A DNA stretch of 48,397 bases from Alphaproteobacteria bacterium. GTDB taxonomy: Bacteria; Pseudomonadota; Alphaproteobacteria; UBA9219. The translations under genes were made by a program, and so were the position numbers. The DNA is taken from NCBI GenBank assembly GCA_028690155.1, contig JAQVBU010000015.1:1-48397 (forward strand), read 5' to 3'. Shown one piece after another: positions 27,601-35,158 of the stretch (within the stretch, counting starts at the first letter, position 1; each line of letters begins with the position of its first letter). Under the pieces are notes generated by a model, which was not told where the DNA came from, did no database searches, and saw nothing but the letters and a program-made list of their open reading frames with translations.

Positions 27601-28455
27601 ATGGGAATCCCTTTTTCAGACCTCGTGAACGTCGGACGACCTCTGGACACGGACTTCCTTGCCGTTTTGCGCGGAACGGAAGTTGTCAGAACCCAAATGC
27701 CAAAAGCCCGTTTGGGTGGAGTTTCGGATATTTATGTCTCGCCCTCGGGGAGTGATGAAACCGGAGATGGGACGGAATCCTCCCCGTGGCTCACACTTCA
27801 AAAAGCAGCGGATTTCGCTTACCAGTTTTGCGATGCGCTAACAACCGTCCATGTGGCGGATGGTGTCTATACAACGGGTTGTACGACATACGGACACCCA
27901 GATGGGGATACACGAGGAATCATAATCGCGGGTAATGACGCGCACCCCGAGAATGTGCATCTCAATTGCGTTGGAAATTGTCTTACCACCTCCGGTGGGT
28001 ATCTCGCGATCAAGGGAATCAAGATGTCCTCGACCAACGGGAGCGCGCTTACTGCCGCTGCCGCCGGTCGTATTCGCAGCATTGGTGCTGTTGAGTTCGG
28101 TGCTTGCCCGAACGGATTTCATACAATCTCGGGTCAGAGTTCGTCTATTGAGCTTGGTCAGAGCTATAAGATTTCCGGTGGCGCTAGGAGCCATCTGTAT
28201 ATGTGGGAAGGGGGAACCGTTTCCAATGTGTCGGTTACGGTTACCCTCGTTAACACCCCGAACTTCACATATTCTTTCGCGGGTGGTTACAATTGCGGAA
28301 ACATTGCAGCGTGGGGTACAACATACGTTGGTGCCGCAACCGGAACCCGTTATTACGTCTATAACAATGCAACCATCAACGTTGCTGGTGGGGGTGCTAA
28401 CTACTTCCCCGGCTCTGTAGCTGGTTCTTATGCCTCAGGAGGTTCCTATGCTTGA
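27601..28455 (+). CDS. Parallel beta-helix tailspike-like protein
   Basis: A 284-aa protein with an N-terminal adapter (MGIPFSDLVNVGRPLDTDFLA) that resembles the start of the gene at 26209. From about residue 44 it has IYVSPSGSDETGDGTESSPW followed by LQKAADFA, the typical entry to a right-handed parallel beta-helix (DUF1565/pectate-lyase-like). Gly/Asn/Ser-rich coils follow. Tailspikes of this fold often bind or cut surface polysaccharide. No catalytic residues can be assigned from sequence alone. Confidence 0.7.
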   Translation: MGIPFSDLVNVGRPLDTDFLAVLRGTEVVRTQMPKARLGGVSDIYVSPSGSDETGDGTESSPWLTLQKAADFAYQFCDALTTVHVADGVYTTGCTTYGHPDGDTRGIIIAGNDAHPENVHLNCVGNCLTTSGGYLAIKGIKMSSTNGSALTAAAAGRIRSIGAVEFGACPNGFHTISGQSSSIELGQSYKISGGARSHLYMWEGGTVSNVSVTVTLVNTPNFTYSFAGGYNCGNIAAWGTTYVGAATGTRYYVYNNATINVAGGGANYFPGSVAGSYASGGSYA

Positions 28456-28876
28456 TCGTCCCCCATTCCAATACAACGTTTTAGATCACTATTGGTTTGT
28501 CGGAGACAACAAAGATCAGGTGTATTCGACGAAGGCTAAGGCCTATGTCGATTCTTCTGATCCTGCGCTCGTCTCATGGCTTGAATCCGGTGGAGTGATT
28601 ACGCGCATCGGGAGTGAAGATGATCTCCGTGATGTTCTGCGAGAACAATATCCCGCCGGTTGGCCCCTCGACTATCAAGAACTCCTAATCGTCGAGGCCC
28701 TCGATGCGACGGACGTTGTTGCAAATCGGTGTTTCAAAGCGGGCGTTCCGTTCACACAAGACTGGATTGATTACGTCGCAGCTTTGCGCAGATCGTTTGC
28801 AGCAACCGAAGTGATTGAGCTACCTAGCCCCCCGTTAAACGAAGACGGTTCGGTTGCTTATCCTCCGGGTAGCTAG
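28448..28876 (+). CDS. Fibre-associated protein of unknown function
   Basis: A 142-aa protein starting at ATG 28448 (AGGAGG at 28438-28443) and overlapping the tailspike-like stop by 8 nt. The N-terminus has a Trp/Tyr-rich strand (YNVLDHYWFVGDNKDQVYSTKAK), the middle a short helix and YPAGWPLDYQELLIVEALDA, and the end is Pro-rich. It may be a fibre assembly chaperone, like the short genes that follow fibres in other phages. I do not recognise a family with confidence. Confidence 0.6.
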   Translation: MLDRPPFQYNVLDHYWFVGDNKDQVYSTKAKAYVDSSDPALVSWLESGGVITRIGSEDDLRDVLREQYPAGWPLDYQELLIVEALDATDVVANRCFKAGVPFTQDWIDYVAALRRSFAATEVIELPSPPLNEDGSVAYPPGS

Positions 28877-28938
28877 TCAAAACGGCTAGTCAGACCTAAC
28901 TCTTTTTGGTAACCTATTTTCTAGGAGGAGCATTCCTC

Positions 28939-29250
28939 ATGGCCGAACAACACGAACGCCGTAAGAAGGAAGCATGGCAAGTGGATAAGAAAATCCCACT
29001 CTCATTGATTTTCGTCCTCTTGCTTCAAACCGGAAGTTTTGTTGCATGGGCGGCTAACCTCGCCTCCGCTGTGTCGGATCACGAACGCCGCATTCTCATC
29101 GGTGAAACTTTCGACCGCGATTACACGAAAACCAATATCGACATGTGCCAGCGTCTCGCGCGCGTCGAAGAGAAGACATCCGCGATCCTCCTTTCGATGC
29201 AACGCATCGAACAAACCATCAACGACATCCATCGGGTCGATAGAAAATGA
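28939..29250 (+). CDS. Single-span membrane protein of the lysis region
   Basis: A 103-aa protein from ATG 28939 (CTAGGAGGAG upstream). It has a charged N-terminus, one membrane segment at about residues 19-41 (LSLIFVLLLQTGSFVAWAANLAS), then a heptad-like coiled coil ending IEQTINDIHRVDRK. It is directly coupled (ATGA) to the endolysin gene. This fits a holin- or pinholin-like protein, or an inner-membrane spanin-like part. Confidence 0.62.
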   Translation: MAEQHERRKKEAWQVDKKIPLSLIFVLLLQTGSFVAWAANLASAVSDHERRILIGETFDRDYTKTNIDMCQRLARVEEKTSAILLSMQRIEQTINDIHRVDRK

Positions 29251-29735
29251 GTTTTGTCCTCGGTTCGCTCTCACGAAAAAATCTGATCGGTGTGCATCCC
29301 GATCTCGTGAAAGTGACCGAAGGAGCCATCACCATCACGCCCGTCGATTTCCGCGTCCAAGAGGGTCTTCGGACTCTCGTGCGCCAGAAAAAGCTCTTTG
29401 AAGCCGGTGCGTCAACCACCCTTGATTCCCAACACCTCGTTCAACGGGACGGCTTCGGCCACGCCGTCGATCTTGTTCCGTACATCGACTTCGACGGGGA
29501 TGGTGATTCGGAACTCCGGTGGGATTGGCCCCTCGGCTACAAGATCGCCGAGGCCATGCAGAAATCCGCGCTAGGGTGCGGTGTGAAGATCAGGTGGGGC
29601 GGATGTTGGGATCAGGAGCTAACGTCTCTTGGCGACCCGGAAATGGCCGCTCTAGCCTATGTCCGGCGGCGGGATGCCCTCGGTCGGCGGGCATTTCTCG
29701 ATTCTCCACACTACGAGTTGTGGAGAAAGGGATGA
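29247..29735 (+). CDS. Endolysin, peptidase M15 (L-Ala-D-Glu / D-Ala-D-Ala type)
   Basis: A 162-aa zinc peptidase predicted to cut peptidoglycan cross-bridges at lysis. The M15 signature is visible: SQH at 61-63, GHAVDL with zinc ligands His72 and Asp75, and a terminal SPHYELW with His155. There is no signal peptide, so it depends on a holin for release. It lies between a membrane protein gene and an HNH gene, with ATGA overlaps at both ends. Confidence 0.9.
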   Translation: MSFVLGSLSRKNLIGVHPDLVKVTEGAITITPVDFRVQEGLRTLVRQKKLFEAGASTTLDSQHLVQRDGFGHAVDLVPYIDFDGDGDSELRWDWPLGYKIAEAMQKSALGCGVKIRWGGCWDQELTSLGDPEMAALAYVRRRDALGRRAFLDSPHYELWRKG

Positions 29736-30172
29736 ACTTCAAACACGGACATTGCCCGATTACTGGAAAGAGAAGCCCCACCCTTGCGTCTTGGCACGAG
29801 ATGTGGCGGAGGGTCAGCGACCCATCGCGGCATAGGTACGAGAGATACGGCGGAAGGGGAATTACGGTCTGTGATCGTTGGAAAGATTTTAACACCTTTC
29901 TTGCTGATCTAGGGGAAAAACCGAGTTCTGAACACTCACTAGAGCGGATCGACAATAACGGGAACTATGAACCCGCGAATTGTCGGTGGGCCACTCGAAA
30001 AGAACAGTGCCGGAATCGACGGACATCGAAACTCCTCGTGTTCAACGGGGAGACAAAAACGCTCGTGGAGTGGTGCGAATCACTGGGGTTAAATTATGCG
30101 AGAACACTGGCACGTCTCAATCAGTTAAATTGGTCGGTCGAGCGAGCGTTCACAACACCGAAACTTTGTTAG
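29732..30172 (+). CDS. Free-standing HNH-like endonuclease
   Basis: A 146-aa protein from ATG 29732, coupled to the endolysin stop. It has the familiar phage pattern HxxC at the start (HGHCPITGKRSPT), RYERYGGRGITVCDRW, then SLERIDNNGNYEPANCRWATRKEQ, and ends with a small helix-turn-helix-like region (TLVEWCESLGLNYARTLARL). Such proteins act as homing-type nucleases or DNA-binding mobile genes. Its insertion in the lysis cassette is tidy and leaves the endolysin intact. Confidence 0.82.
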   Translation: MNFKHGHCPITGKRSPTLASWHEMWRRVSDPSRHRYERYGGRGITVCDRWKDFNTFLADLGEKPSSEHSLERIDNNGNYEPANCRWATRKEQCRNRRTSKLLVFNGETKTLVEWCESLGLNYARTLARLNQLNWSVERAFTTPKLC

Positions 30173-30181
30173 GAGGAAAGG

Positions 30182-30349
30182 ATGAAGGACATCATGAAGC
30201 AGCATAATCGGGCCTGTCTCAAAGAGGCGATTCGCAATTTCAACATCCCCTACATTGGCCGTTGCCTGAAAGCCATCTCCAAGGAACCCATCCGGTCGGG
30301 TCTTCGGGTTTGCCATGGATACAAAAGGGTGTATCGTTTATTCGTCTGA
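30182..30349 (+). CDS. Small basic protein of unknown function
   Basis: A 55-aa ORF with an excellent ribosome binding site (TAGGAGGAAAGG immediately before ATG 30182), filling the gap between the HNH and lipoprotein genes. It is rich in Arg, Lys and Ile with three Cys residues, and no known motif is seen. Confidence 0.55.
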   Translation: MKDIMKQHNRACLKEAIRNFNIPYIGRCLKAISKEPIRSGLRVCHGYKRVYRLFV

Positions 30350-30374
30350 TTCGAATCCCAACATGGAGGTTTAG

Positions 30375-30821
30375 ATGTTCAAGAAGTTTTTTCGGAATGT
30401 TCGGCAAGGGTCGCAAGTTCTTGCTCTCGTTTCGCTGGCGTTTCTAGCGGCCTGTCAAACCGATACGGTCAACACGATTGAGGCCAGCATCGACTCGGCG
30501 GCTTTGACGGCTCTCACGAGCCAGAAGGTCTTGCTCAAGCACCCTTGCACCGAGACGGTCACGACCTTGTGTGCCGATCAGGAATTGCTCAAGGCTACCA
30601 AGGGCGCGCGTCTGATCCTGATTACGTCCTTGCAGGGCTACTGGAACGCCGTGGATGCCTATAAGAAGGCTCTCAAGGAGGGTGGTGACACTGCACAGAC
30701 CGAAGCGGCCAAGGACGCGGCCTACGCGGCTCTTCTCGCCGCTGTGACAGGCGTACAGAAGCTCCTCTCGGAACCGGCGGCTCTGGCCGTCCTGTCGATC
30801 TCTAACTCTGTGGAGAATTAA
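30375..30821 (+). CDS. Predicted phage lipoprotein
   Basis: A 148-aa protein with a signal peptide: basic start (FKKFFRNVRQG), hydrophobic core, and a lipobox ending LAAC with the Cys at residue 29. The mature part is helical and Ala-rich. It should be lipidated and inserted in the envelope. In the lysis region this could be an outer-membrane spanin-like partner, but it is longer than typical o-spanins, so superinfection exclusion or another envelope role is equally possible. GGAGG lies upstream of ATG 30375. Confidence 0.75.
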   Translation: MFKKFFRNVRQGSQVLALVSLAFLAACQTDTVNTIEASIDSAALTALTSQKVLLKHPCTETVTTLCADQELLKATKGARLILITSLQGYWNAVDAYKKALKEGGDTAQTEAAKDAAYAALLAAVTGVQKLLSEPAALAVLSISNSVEN

Positions 30822-30823
30822 TC

Positions 30824-31051
30824 ATGGAAGCAGCAGCCATCCTCGCGCTCGTCGCGCAAGCCATCTCCGTCCTCGGTACGCTCATCAAGGTCGGTACGGA
30901 AATCTCTCCGCAAGCCGTAGCCCTTTTCAACGCCATCAACAAGCTCGTCACGGGCGGGATGACGGATGAGGCTGTGGCCGAATTGCGCGCCGCAATCGTG
31001 GCCGTCAACGCAGAGAACGCCGCTCTCGAAGATCAAGCCATCAAGGAGTAA
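30824..31051 (+). CDS. Small hydrophobic helical protein
   Basis: A 75-aa protein 2 nt after the lipoprotein gene. The N-terminal third is strongly hydrophobic (AAAILALVAQAISVLGTLI) and the remainder is an Ala/Glu-rich helix. It may be a membrane or holin-type protein acting with the lipoprotein. Function is unproven. Confidence 0.6.
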   Translation: MEAAAILALVAQAISVLGTLIKVGTEISPQAVALFNAINKLVTGGMTDEAVAELRAAIVAVNAENAALEDQAIKE

Positions 31052-31054
31052 CCG

Positions 31055-31606
31055 ATGAACTGGCCGACACAACCTGACATCGAAGTTTGGCGGAAGGCTA
31101 AAATCGACGGGTACGAGGTAAGCAGTCATGGGGACGTGCGGATCAGTGCTTCCGGTAGGGTTTTGTCAAAAAACTTTCTCCATGTTAAAAAAGACGGGGT
31201 GAAAATACCGAAATACCTTTTGGTCACACTCAAGGTTTATGGTGAAAGTAAAAGGTTCCTCGTCCACCGCCTCGTGTGTGAGGCGTTTAAGGGGGAGGCT
31301 CCGTCGAAGCGACACGAGGTAGCGCATTATGATGGTAACAGTTTCAACAACCATCACGAGAACCTTCGATGGGCTACACGGAAAGAAAATATCGCGGATA
31401 AAAAACGACACGGGACACAACTACAAGGAGAAGACCACCCTCTAGCAAAACTATCGGAAGCCGATGTTGTAGAAATACGACGGATGCTTATGTCCGGTAT
31501 GAAGAATTGTGAGATCGCGGAATGTTTTAGCGTTCTCCCGAACTGCATCTCTCGAATCAAAACCGGTAAGCGGTGGCGGTGTTCTCGGAAAGGCCAAGTA
31601 GCATGA
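31055..31606 (+). CDS. HNH homing endonuclease (NUMOD4 + HNH)
   Basis: A 183-aa protein. The N-terminal NUMOD4-like block starts VWRKAKIDGYEVSSHGDVR, an HNH core follows with LVHRLVCEAFKG, HEVAHYDGNSFNNHHENLRWATRKEN, and the C-terminus has a resolvase-like helix-turn-helix (LSEADVVEIRRMLMSGMKNCEIAECF). It has the AAGGAG ribosome site and overlaps the next gene by ATGA. It is unrelated in layout to the HNH gene at 29732, so two separate insertions occurred in this region. Confidence 0.88.
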   Translation: MNWPTQPDIEVWRKAKIDGYEVSSHGDVRISASGRVLSKNFLHVKKDGVKIPKYLLVTLKVYGESKRFLVHRLVCEAFKGEAPSKRHEVAHYDGNSFNNHHENLRWATRKENIADKKRHGTQLQGEDHPLAKLSEADVVEIRRMLMSGMKNCEIAECFSVLPNCISRIKTGKRWRCSRKGQVA

Positions 31607-31983
31607 AACAAACACTACCCCTCGATCCAACAAAGCCGGTGTCTGGTAATTTTCGCGGAACGTTCGCGGGATTCGTCGCGATGGCGGTCACGGGGTGGGT
31701 CGCCAAGAAGGGGATCATCAAGACGTGCGCCTCGTACATCTGTGTGCCGGACGATCCGGGTGCTTTCCTGTCGTGCGGTGATGCCGAGTTCTATCTTGCC
31801 GTCCTCCTGATCGCCACCCTCGGCTCCGGTGTGAACTATCTTGTCACTCGAAACGAGCAGATTAAGAAGCTCAAGGCACTTTGGGATGCGCTGCCAAGCA
31901 CCTACGCCGAGTATCCGGGCGACGAGAAAAAGGAAGAGTCAAAGAGCATCGGTATGGACAACGGGAACTTCAATAAGCAATAA
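31603..31983 (+). CDS. Probable holin-like two-span membrane protein
   Basis: A 126-aa protein from ATG 31603 (overlapping the HNH stop). Two hydrophobic segments are visible at about residues 29-46 (GTFAGFVAMAVTGWVAKKG) and 73-91 (AEFYLAVLLIATLGSGVNYL), separated by a short Cys-containing loop, with a charged C-terminal tail. That is the layout of class II holins. It is the last gene of the rightward block and is followed by a terminator. Confidence 0.55.
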   Translation: MKQTLPLDPTKPVSGNFRGTFAGFVAMAVTGWVAKKGIIKTCASYICVPDDPGAFLSCGDAEFYLAVLLIATLGSGVNYLVTRNEQIKKLKALWDALPSTYAEYPGDEKKEESKSIGMDNGNFNKQ

Positions 31984-32013
31984 TACAATCGTCCGCTTGC
32001 AACACGGATGAAA

Positions 32014-32057
32014 GAAGGGGCTGGCCTTACTCATGGGGGTCGGCCCCTTCACTTTTT
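32014..32057. terminator. Intergenic terminator between convergent operons
   Basis: Hairpin with GAAGGGGC at 32014-32021 pairing with GCCCCTTC at 32043-32050, extended by inner wobble pairs, and followed on the plus strand by a T-run (32053-32057). On the minus strand the stem is followed by TTTCATCC. It lies between the last plus-strand gene and the last minus-strand gene, so it can stop both transcripts. Confidence 0.82.
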
Positions 32058-32270
32058 CGGGTAGCCGTGGAACGGGACGTGGACTTTCCCCTTGCCGTCA
32101 TAACAGGCGCGATGGTGATCTTCGCAATACGGGCTTCCCGCTTGCACAGGCCGACCGCAATAGAAGGTGCGTTCCGGCAAACCGACATCCCCGATGATAT
32201 AACGGCAATCGTGCGGGCCGACCGTGTGGCCGTTTTTAAGCCCCGTGGAGCCGTTCTTTTTCTTGCTCAT
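32049..32270 (-). CDS. Stand-alone GcrA C-terminal (sigma-interacting) domain protein
   Basis: A 73-aa protein read from ATG 32270 (ATGA overlap with the upstream gene). The core matches the end of the alphaproteobacterial cell-cycle regulator GcrA: HDCRYIIGDVG, then FYCGRP and GSPYCEDHHRACY, with Cys22, Cys38, Cys49 and His52. In GcrA this region contacts domain 2 of the housekeeping sigma factor, while the N-terminal helix-turn-helix reads GANTC sites. That DNA-binding domain is absent here: only about 18 basic residues precede the core. It could bind sigma and divert RNA polymerase. The last codons overlap the terminator stem. Confidence 0.8.
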   Translation of the reverse strand: MSKKKNGSTGLKNGHTVGPHDCRYIIGDVGLPERTFYCGRPVQAGSPYCEDHHRACYDGKGKVHVPFHGYPKK

Positions 32271-32494
32271 GACGACCTGACATGCCACCAATTAAAAGCG
32301 CGCCGTAGGGCATAGGATCGCACGATAGAGACAATCGTAAAGAGAACTCCGATAAGCAAGTTGTCCCGGAGCGGGATGTGAATCCCAAACAACGGGAAGA
32401 TAGCAATCTGTGAAAGGATCGCTATCCCGTAACCGATGGCTACGTTGACCACGGATTCGAGGAGACTGTGTTTTTTGCTTTGACCCCTGCTCAT
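32267..32494 (-). CDS. DUF7220-like small membrane protein
   Basis: A 75-aa protein with two predicted membrane helices (about residues 15-35 and 43-62). It shows the pattern LESVVNVAIGYGIA, FPLFGIHIP, TIVSIVRSYALRRAFNWW, which is common among phage-encoded proteins grouped as DUF7220. Function unknown. It overlaps both neighbours by 4 nt. Confidence 0.72.
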   Translation of the reverse strand: MSRGQSKKHSLLESVVNVAIGYGIAILSQIAIFPLFGIHIPLRDNLLIGVLFTIVSIVRSYALRRAFNWWHVRSS

Positions 32495-32835
32495 GCACGA
32501 TCAACCCAGCGGTCAAGAATCTCTTTGACGGTCGCCATGTCTTTGCGGAAGCGCGCCTCGGAAAGTTCGTCGGCATCGGCTTGTTGTTCGAACACGAGGA
32601 TGCGCCTGATCTCGCGGAACGTGTACCAGATCGCTTTCCTGTAATCCTCAATGATGTCGCCCTTCATCCCTCCGCGATAGAGATATTTCATCGCGTTGGC
32701 GACATTGGCTTTCAGGTGCTCGATAAACTCAATCGCTTCGATCCCCGATGGATTCGAATTATAATGTTTCGGGTTGTTGATCGCGTCATACGGCGCGCCG
32801 AGTGCGGGGGACATCCCGATTTTCCTGTCGGTCAT
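32491..32835 (-). CDS. DUF3310 protein
   Basis: A 114-aa protein from ATG 32835, supported by GGAGAG upstream; a longer reading to 32991 would run deep into the MazG gene. It has the DUF3310 signature: INNPKHYNSNPSGIEAIEFIEH, then NAMKYLYRGGMKGDIIEDYRKAIWY. The family is related to T7 gp1.7-type nucleotide kinase/regulator proteins and is often found near nucleotide metabolism genes, as here next to MazG. Confidence 0.88.
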   Translation of the reverse strand: MTDRKIGMSPALGAPYDAINNPKHYNSNPSGIEAIEFIEHLKANVANAMKYLYRGGMKGDIIEDYRKAIWYTFREIRRILVFEQQADADELSEARFRKDMATVKEILDRWVDRA

Positions 32836-32881
32836 TCTCGTTCTCTCCAATGCGTTTGTCAGGCCGTAATCGACCACGGTT

Positions 32882-33205
32882 TTATTCCTCTTTAACAAAG
32901 ACTCCGTTGACCATGCGGCCCTTGCGATCCTTGATCTCGTCGTAGGCCGCAGCGGAACACTCTTCGATGGTGAGTTCGTGTTGCGCGGCAAGAATCGTCA
33001 AGACGACGACACAATCTCCGATGCTGTCTTTAATCAGCGCGAGGTTTCCACGAGCGATGCCGGACGCAAGCTCACCGAGTTCTTCGGTCATCTTGAGCAT
33101 CTGTGCTTGCGGTGTGGCTCCGTTGATTATGTTGCGGTCGTTCGCCCAACGGCGGATGTTGGTGAAGGTTGCAGCGATAGCGGCGTTCAATTCCGGGGAG
33201 TGCAT
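32882..33205 (-). CDS. MazG-like nucleotide pyrophosphohydrolase
   Basis: A 107-aa all-alpha NTP pyrophosphatase. The metal-binding motif EELGEL is at residues 41-46, and the second acidic cluster includes DSIGD at 60-64 and DEI later. Phage MazG proteins hydrolyse NTPs or lower host (p)ppGpp; which applies cannot be read from sequence. AAAGGAAAC lies before ATG 33205. Confidence 0.87.
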   Translation of the reverse strand: MHSPELNAAIAATFTNIRRWANDRNIINGATPQAQMLKMTEELGELASGIARGNLALIKDSIGDCVVVLTILAAQHELTIEECSAAAYDEIKDRKGRMVNGVFVKEE

Positions 33206-33215
33206 GTTGTTTCCT

Positions 33216-33425
33216 TTATTTTAAGTTAGCTGCAAGTGCGACGAGAGCGGCGAGTACGCCAACGAGAAAGATGATAGCTGCATAAGCGGCAACCGATCCG
33301 TCAAATCTCGGTTCGTCTCCACTCGGTATGCAAGGGTCGATTGTCCCAACAAGAGACACCACCTTTACCGGTTCGCGGATTTCGTCCATGAGATAATCCC
33401 TGCGTCGAATCACAGCGTTGAGCAT
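33216..33425 (-). CDS. Small C-terminally anchored membrane protein
   Basis: A 69-aa protein. The first 45 residues are soluble, the last 24 form a membrane helix (YAAIIFLVGVLAALVALAANL). ATG 33425 has GAGG upstream and overlaps the previous gene by 16 nt; the internal ATG at 33389 is a possible alternative. Function unknown. Confidence 0.55.
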   Translation of the reverse strand: MLNAVIRRRDYLMDEIREPVKVVSLVGTIDPCIPSGDEPRFDGSVAAYAAIIFLVGVLAALVALAANLK

Positions 33426-33784
33426 ATTGCCTCATCGTACTTTTGACAACACTCATCAACGATTTCTAAGACGCTCTCTTCACAGCCGTTTGTGCAGAGA
33501 ATCATGGCCTTTTTCGTTTGCTCTAGGTTCTGGTCGATCCAATACAGGCCGATCATCGGTACGCCCTTCGCATCCACGCCGGTCGTAAACGAGTTGTAAG
33601 GTTCACAGGGATACCGTTTGTGTTCGTTCTTGAGATATTGACGAAGGAACGGAAGGTCACGCGGATCGTCGGACATGACAACGAAATCTTTTTGTCCCGG
33701 CCCCGTCTGGATTCGTGGGTCATTATAGATGTCGCCTTTTCGAAAGTGTCTGTACCTACCGTTTGAAAATATCTTCTCTCGCAT
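33410..33784 (-). CDS. Early protein of unknown function
   Basis: A 124-aa protein from ATG 33784 (AGGA 8 nt upstream), preferred over 33838, which would overlap the upstream gene. It is Cys-rich near the end (ILCTNGCEES, DECCQKYDEAICS) and has an N-terminal basic segment (SNGRYRHFRKGDIY). No known motif is recognised. Confidence 0.6.
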   Translation of the reverse strand: MREKIFSNGRYRHFRKGDIYNDPRIQTGPGQKDFVVMSDDPRDLPFLRQYLKNEHKRYPCEPYNSFTTGVDAKGVPMIGLYWIDQNLEQTKKAMILCTNGCEESVLEIVDECCQKYDEAICSTL

Positions 33785-33812
33785 GGCTGGTATCCTGCTT
33801 TCCGGTTCGGCT

Positions 33813-34190
33813 TTAGCCGATAAGGTCAAAGTCCTCATCTATCACCTCTCTCGTAGGTTTTGGTTTCACTTTGGGCTTGGCTGCGGCCCTCTTTCTCTTG
33901 TTGTGTTCTTTCAACAAGTCGATGGCATATTCGCGTGTCTGTCCGGTCACGCGTTTCGCAATGTCGAATCCAGATGACGTGCTTTGGTTTTTTGGGGGGA
34001 GATAGTCGTTGAGGTCGAACGGTTTGATCCAGTCATAGTTTTCTTGGATGAACTTCCACAACGCGTCGAACTCGTGATCGGTGATGATGTTGTCGTTGAG
34101 TTCGTAATAGATGTAGCAGTGTGCCGCGTAGGCGCGGATGCAAACGAAAGCGACTTGATTTTTCAAATGTTCATAAGGAGGCGGCTTCAT
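33813..34190 (-). CDS. Ligase-Ia-like small protein with acidic DLIG tail
   Basis: A 125-aa protein from ATG 34190 (GGAGGAACG upstream). Residues around 20-45, HCYIYYELNDNIITDHEFDAL, match the Ia helix pair that grips NAD+ in bacterial LigA-type DNA ligases (the Y-Y-x(6-8)-I-x-D-x-E-Y-D pattern). No adenylation domain follows, so it is not a ligase by itself. A Lys/Pro-rich linker leads to the C-terminal DEDFDLIG, the same tail seen on other proteins here. Confidence 0.65.
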   Translation of the reverse strand: MKPPPYEHLKNQVAFVCIRAYAAHCYIYYELNDNIITDHEFDALWKFIQENYDWIKPFDLNDYLPPKNQSTSSGFDIAKRVTGQTREYAIDLLKEHNKRKRAAAKPKVKPKPTREVIDEDFDLIG

Positions 34191-34366
34191 CGTTCCTCCA
34201 CGGATTTGTTCATGCTGTTGACCACGAGTTCCGCAACGCCAACATCCCAACATTCGGCTATCGGATCGGAGTTTCCGACTTCATAGATGATACATTTTTG
34301 GCGTGTCAGTGCGTCCGAATCGTAACTAACGCGTTTCATCACGCTTTCCCAATAAAATCTTTTCAT
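34187..34366 (-). CDS. Small early protein of unknown function
   Basis: A 59-aa ORF that exactly bridges two genes: ATG 34366 overlaps the upstream stop (ATGA) and its own TGA overlaps the downstream ATG. A second in-frame ATG at 34339 follows GGGAAAG. The middle, CIIYEVGNSDPIAECWDVGVAELVV, looks like a small folded alpha/beta unit. Function unknown. Confidence 0.6.
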   Translation of the reverse strand: MKRFYWESVMKRVSYDSDALTRQKCIIYEVGNSDPIAECWDVGVAELVVNSMNKSVEER

Positions 34367-35154
34367 GCGTTCACATCATATCTTTTTTCGATGAGGTTTG
34401 TTCCTGATCCGACGAGGGTGGCAGACCACCAGAAGGTTCCCGTGGCGCGATGCTTGAAGTGGCCTCGCCGCCAATGGATACGCTTGCCATGCGAATCGAG
34501 TTCGATTGAGCGACCTTCGTTTTGTAGGCGGACGGCTTCTGCGATGTCCTTTTTGATGAAAACAACGGTGTGATTGTGAAGCGTCTTCTGCCCATGCTTG
34601 CGCCGTTTGGCGTTCCAACTATCGTTGTTCACGTCGATGGTGTCGATGATCTTCGGTGAGTTCAGGACGGCGAGGATGGATGAGAGGGTGATCGCGCCGG
34701 ACAGAATGCGAAGTTCACTTTCCGGGGACATGGAACCCATTCGGACAGGCTCACCTCTAGTGGTTTTCGTTCGGAACGGGAGGGACAGTTCTCCGGTTGG
34801 GTGTCGTTCGATTTCTTTCGGATTGAACAGGGAGATGAAGGGGAAGAGTCTTTTTCCGACGAGATAATGTACTTGGATATGCGGCTGATCGTCGATGTCA
34901 ATTTCTTTACAAATGAACGTAACAACATCGGTCTGTTCCCCTGTTGCATAGGTCGGTCGTTGGAGTTCGAAAACATGCGTCTCTTTTCCGAACGGAAGTT
35001 TTGCCATCTGTTGCATCGTTTCCGTGAACGATTCTTCCTCGACGAACTCTGCACACGTTTCTACAAAATCGCTTTTTAACAAAAACTTTTTTGAGTTTAT
35101 GAGATCGCAGGACGGGATTCTCGCGTTCAGTTGGATCAGTTCATCTATCAGCAT
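34363..35154 (-). CDS. Conserved phage protein of unknown function
   Basis: A 263-aa protein. The C-terminal phrase HGKRIHWRRGHFKHRATGTFWW followed by VGSGTNLIEKRYDV recurs in hypothetical proteins of many phages. The N-terminal 180 residues are alpha/beta with no recognised motif. The basic, aromatic C-terminus could bind nucleic acid. It starts 4 nt after the preceding gene's stop codon. Confidence 0.65.
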   Translation of the reverse strand: MLIDELIQLNARIPSCDLINSKKFLLKSDFVETCAEFVEEESFTETMQQMAKLPFGKETHVFELQRPTYATGEQTDVVTFICKEIDIDDQPHIQVHYLVGKRLFPFISLFNPKEIERHPTGELSLPFRTKTTRGEPVRMGSMSPESELRILSGAITLSSILAVLNSPKIIDTIDVNNDSWNAKRRKHGQKTLHNHTVVFIKKDIAEAVRLQNEGRSIELDSHGKRIHWRRGHFKHRATGTFWWSATLVGSGTNLIEKRYDVNA

Positions 35155-35158
35155 GGTA

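Noticed and set aside
28877-28938. Terminator after the fibre cluster
   Set aside because: CTAGTCA is directly repeated and a TTTTT run is present, but no stable stem precedes it.
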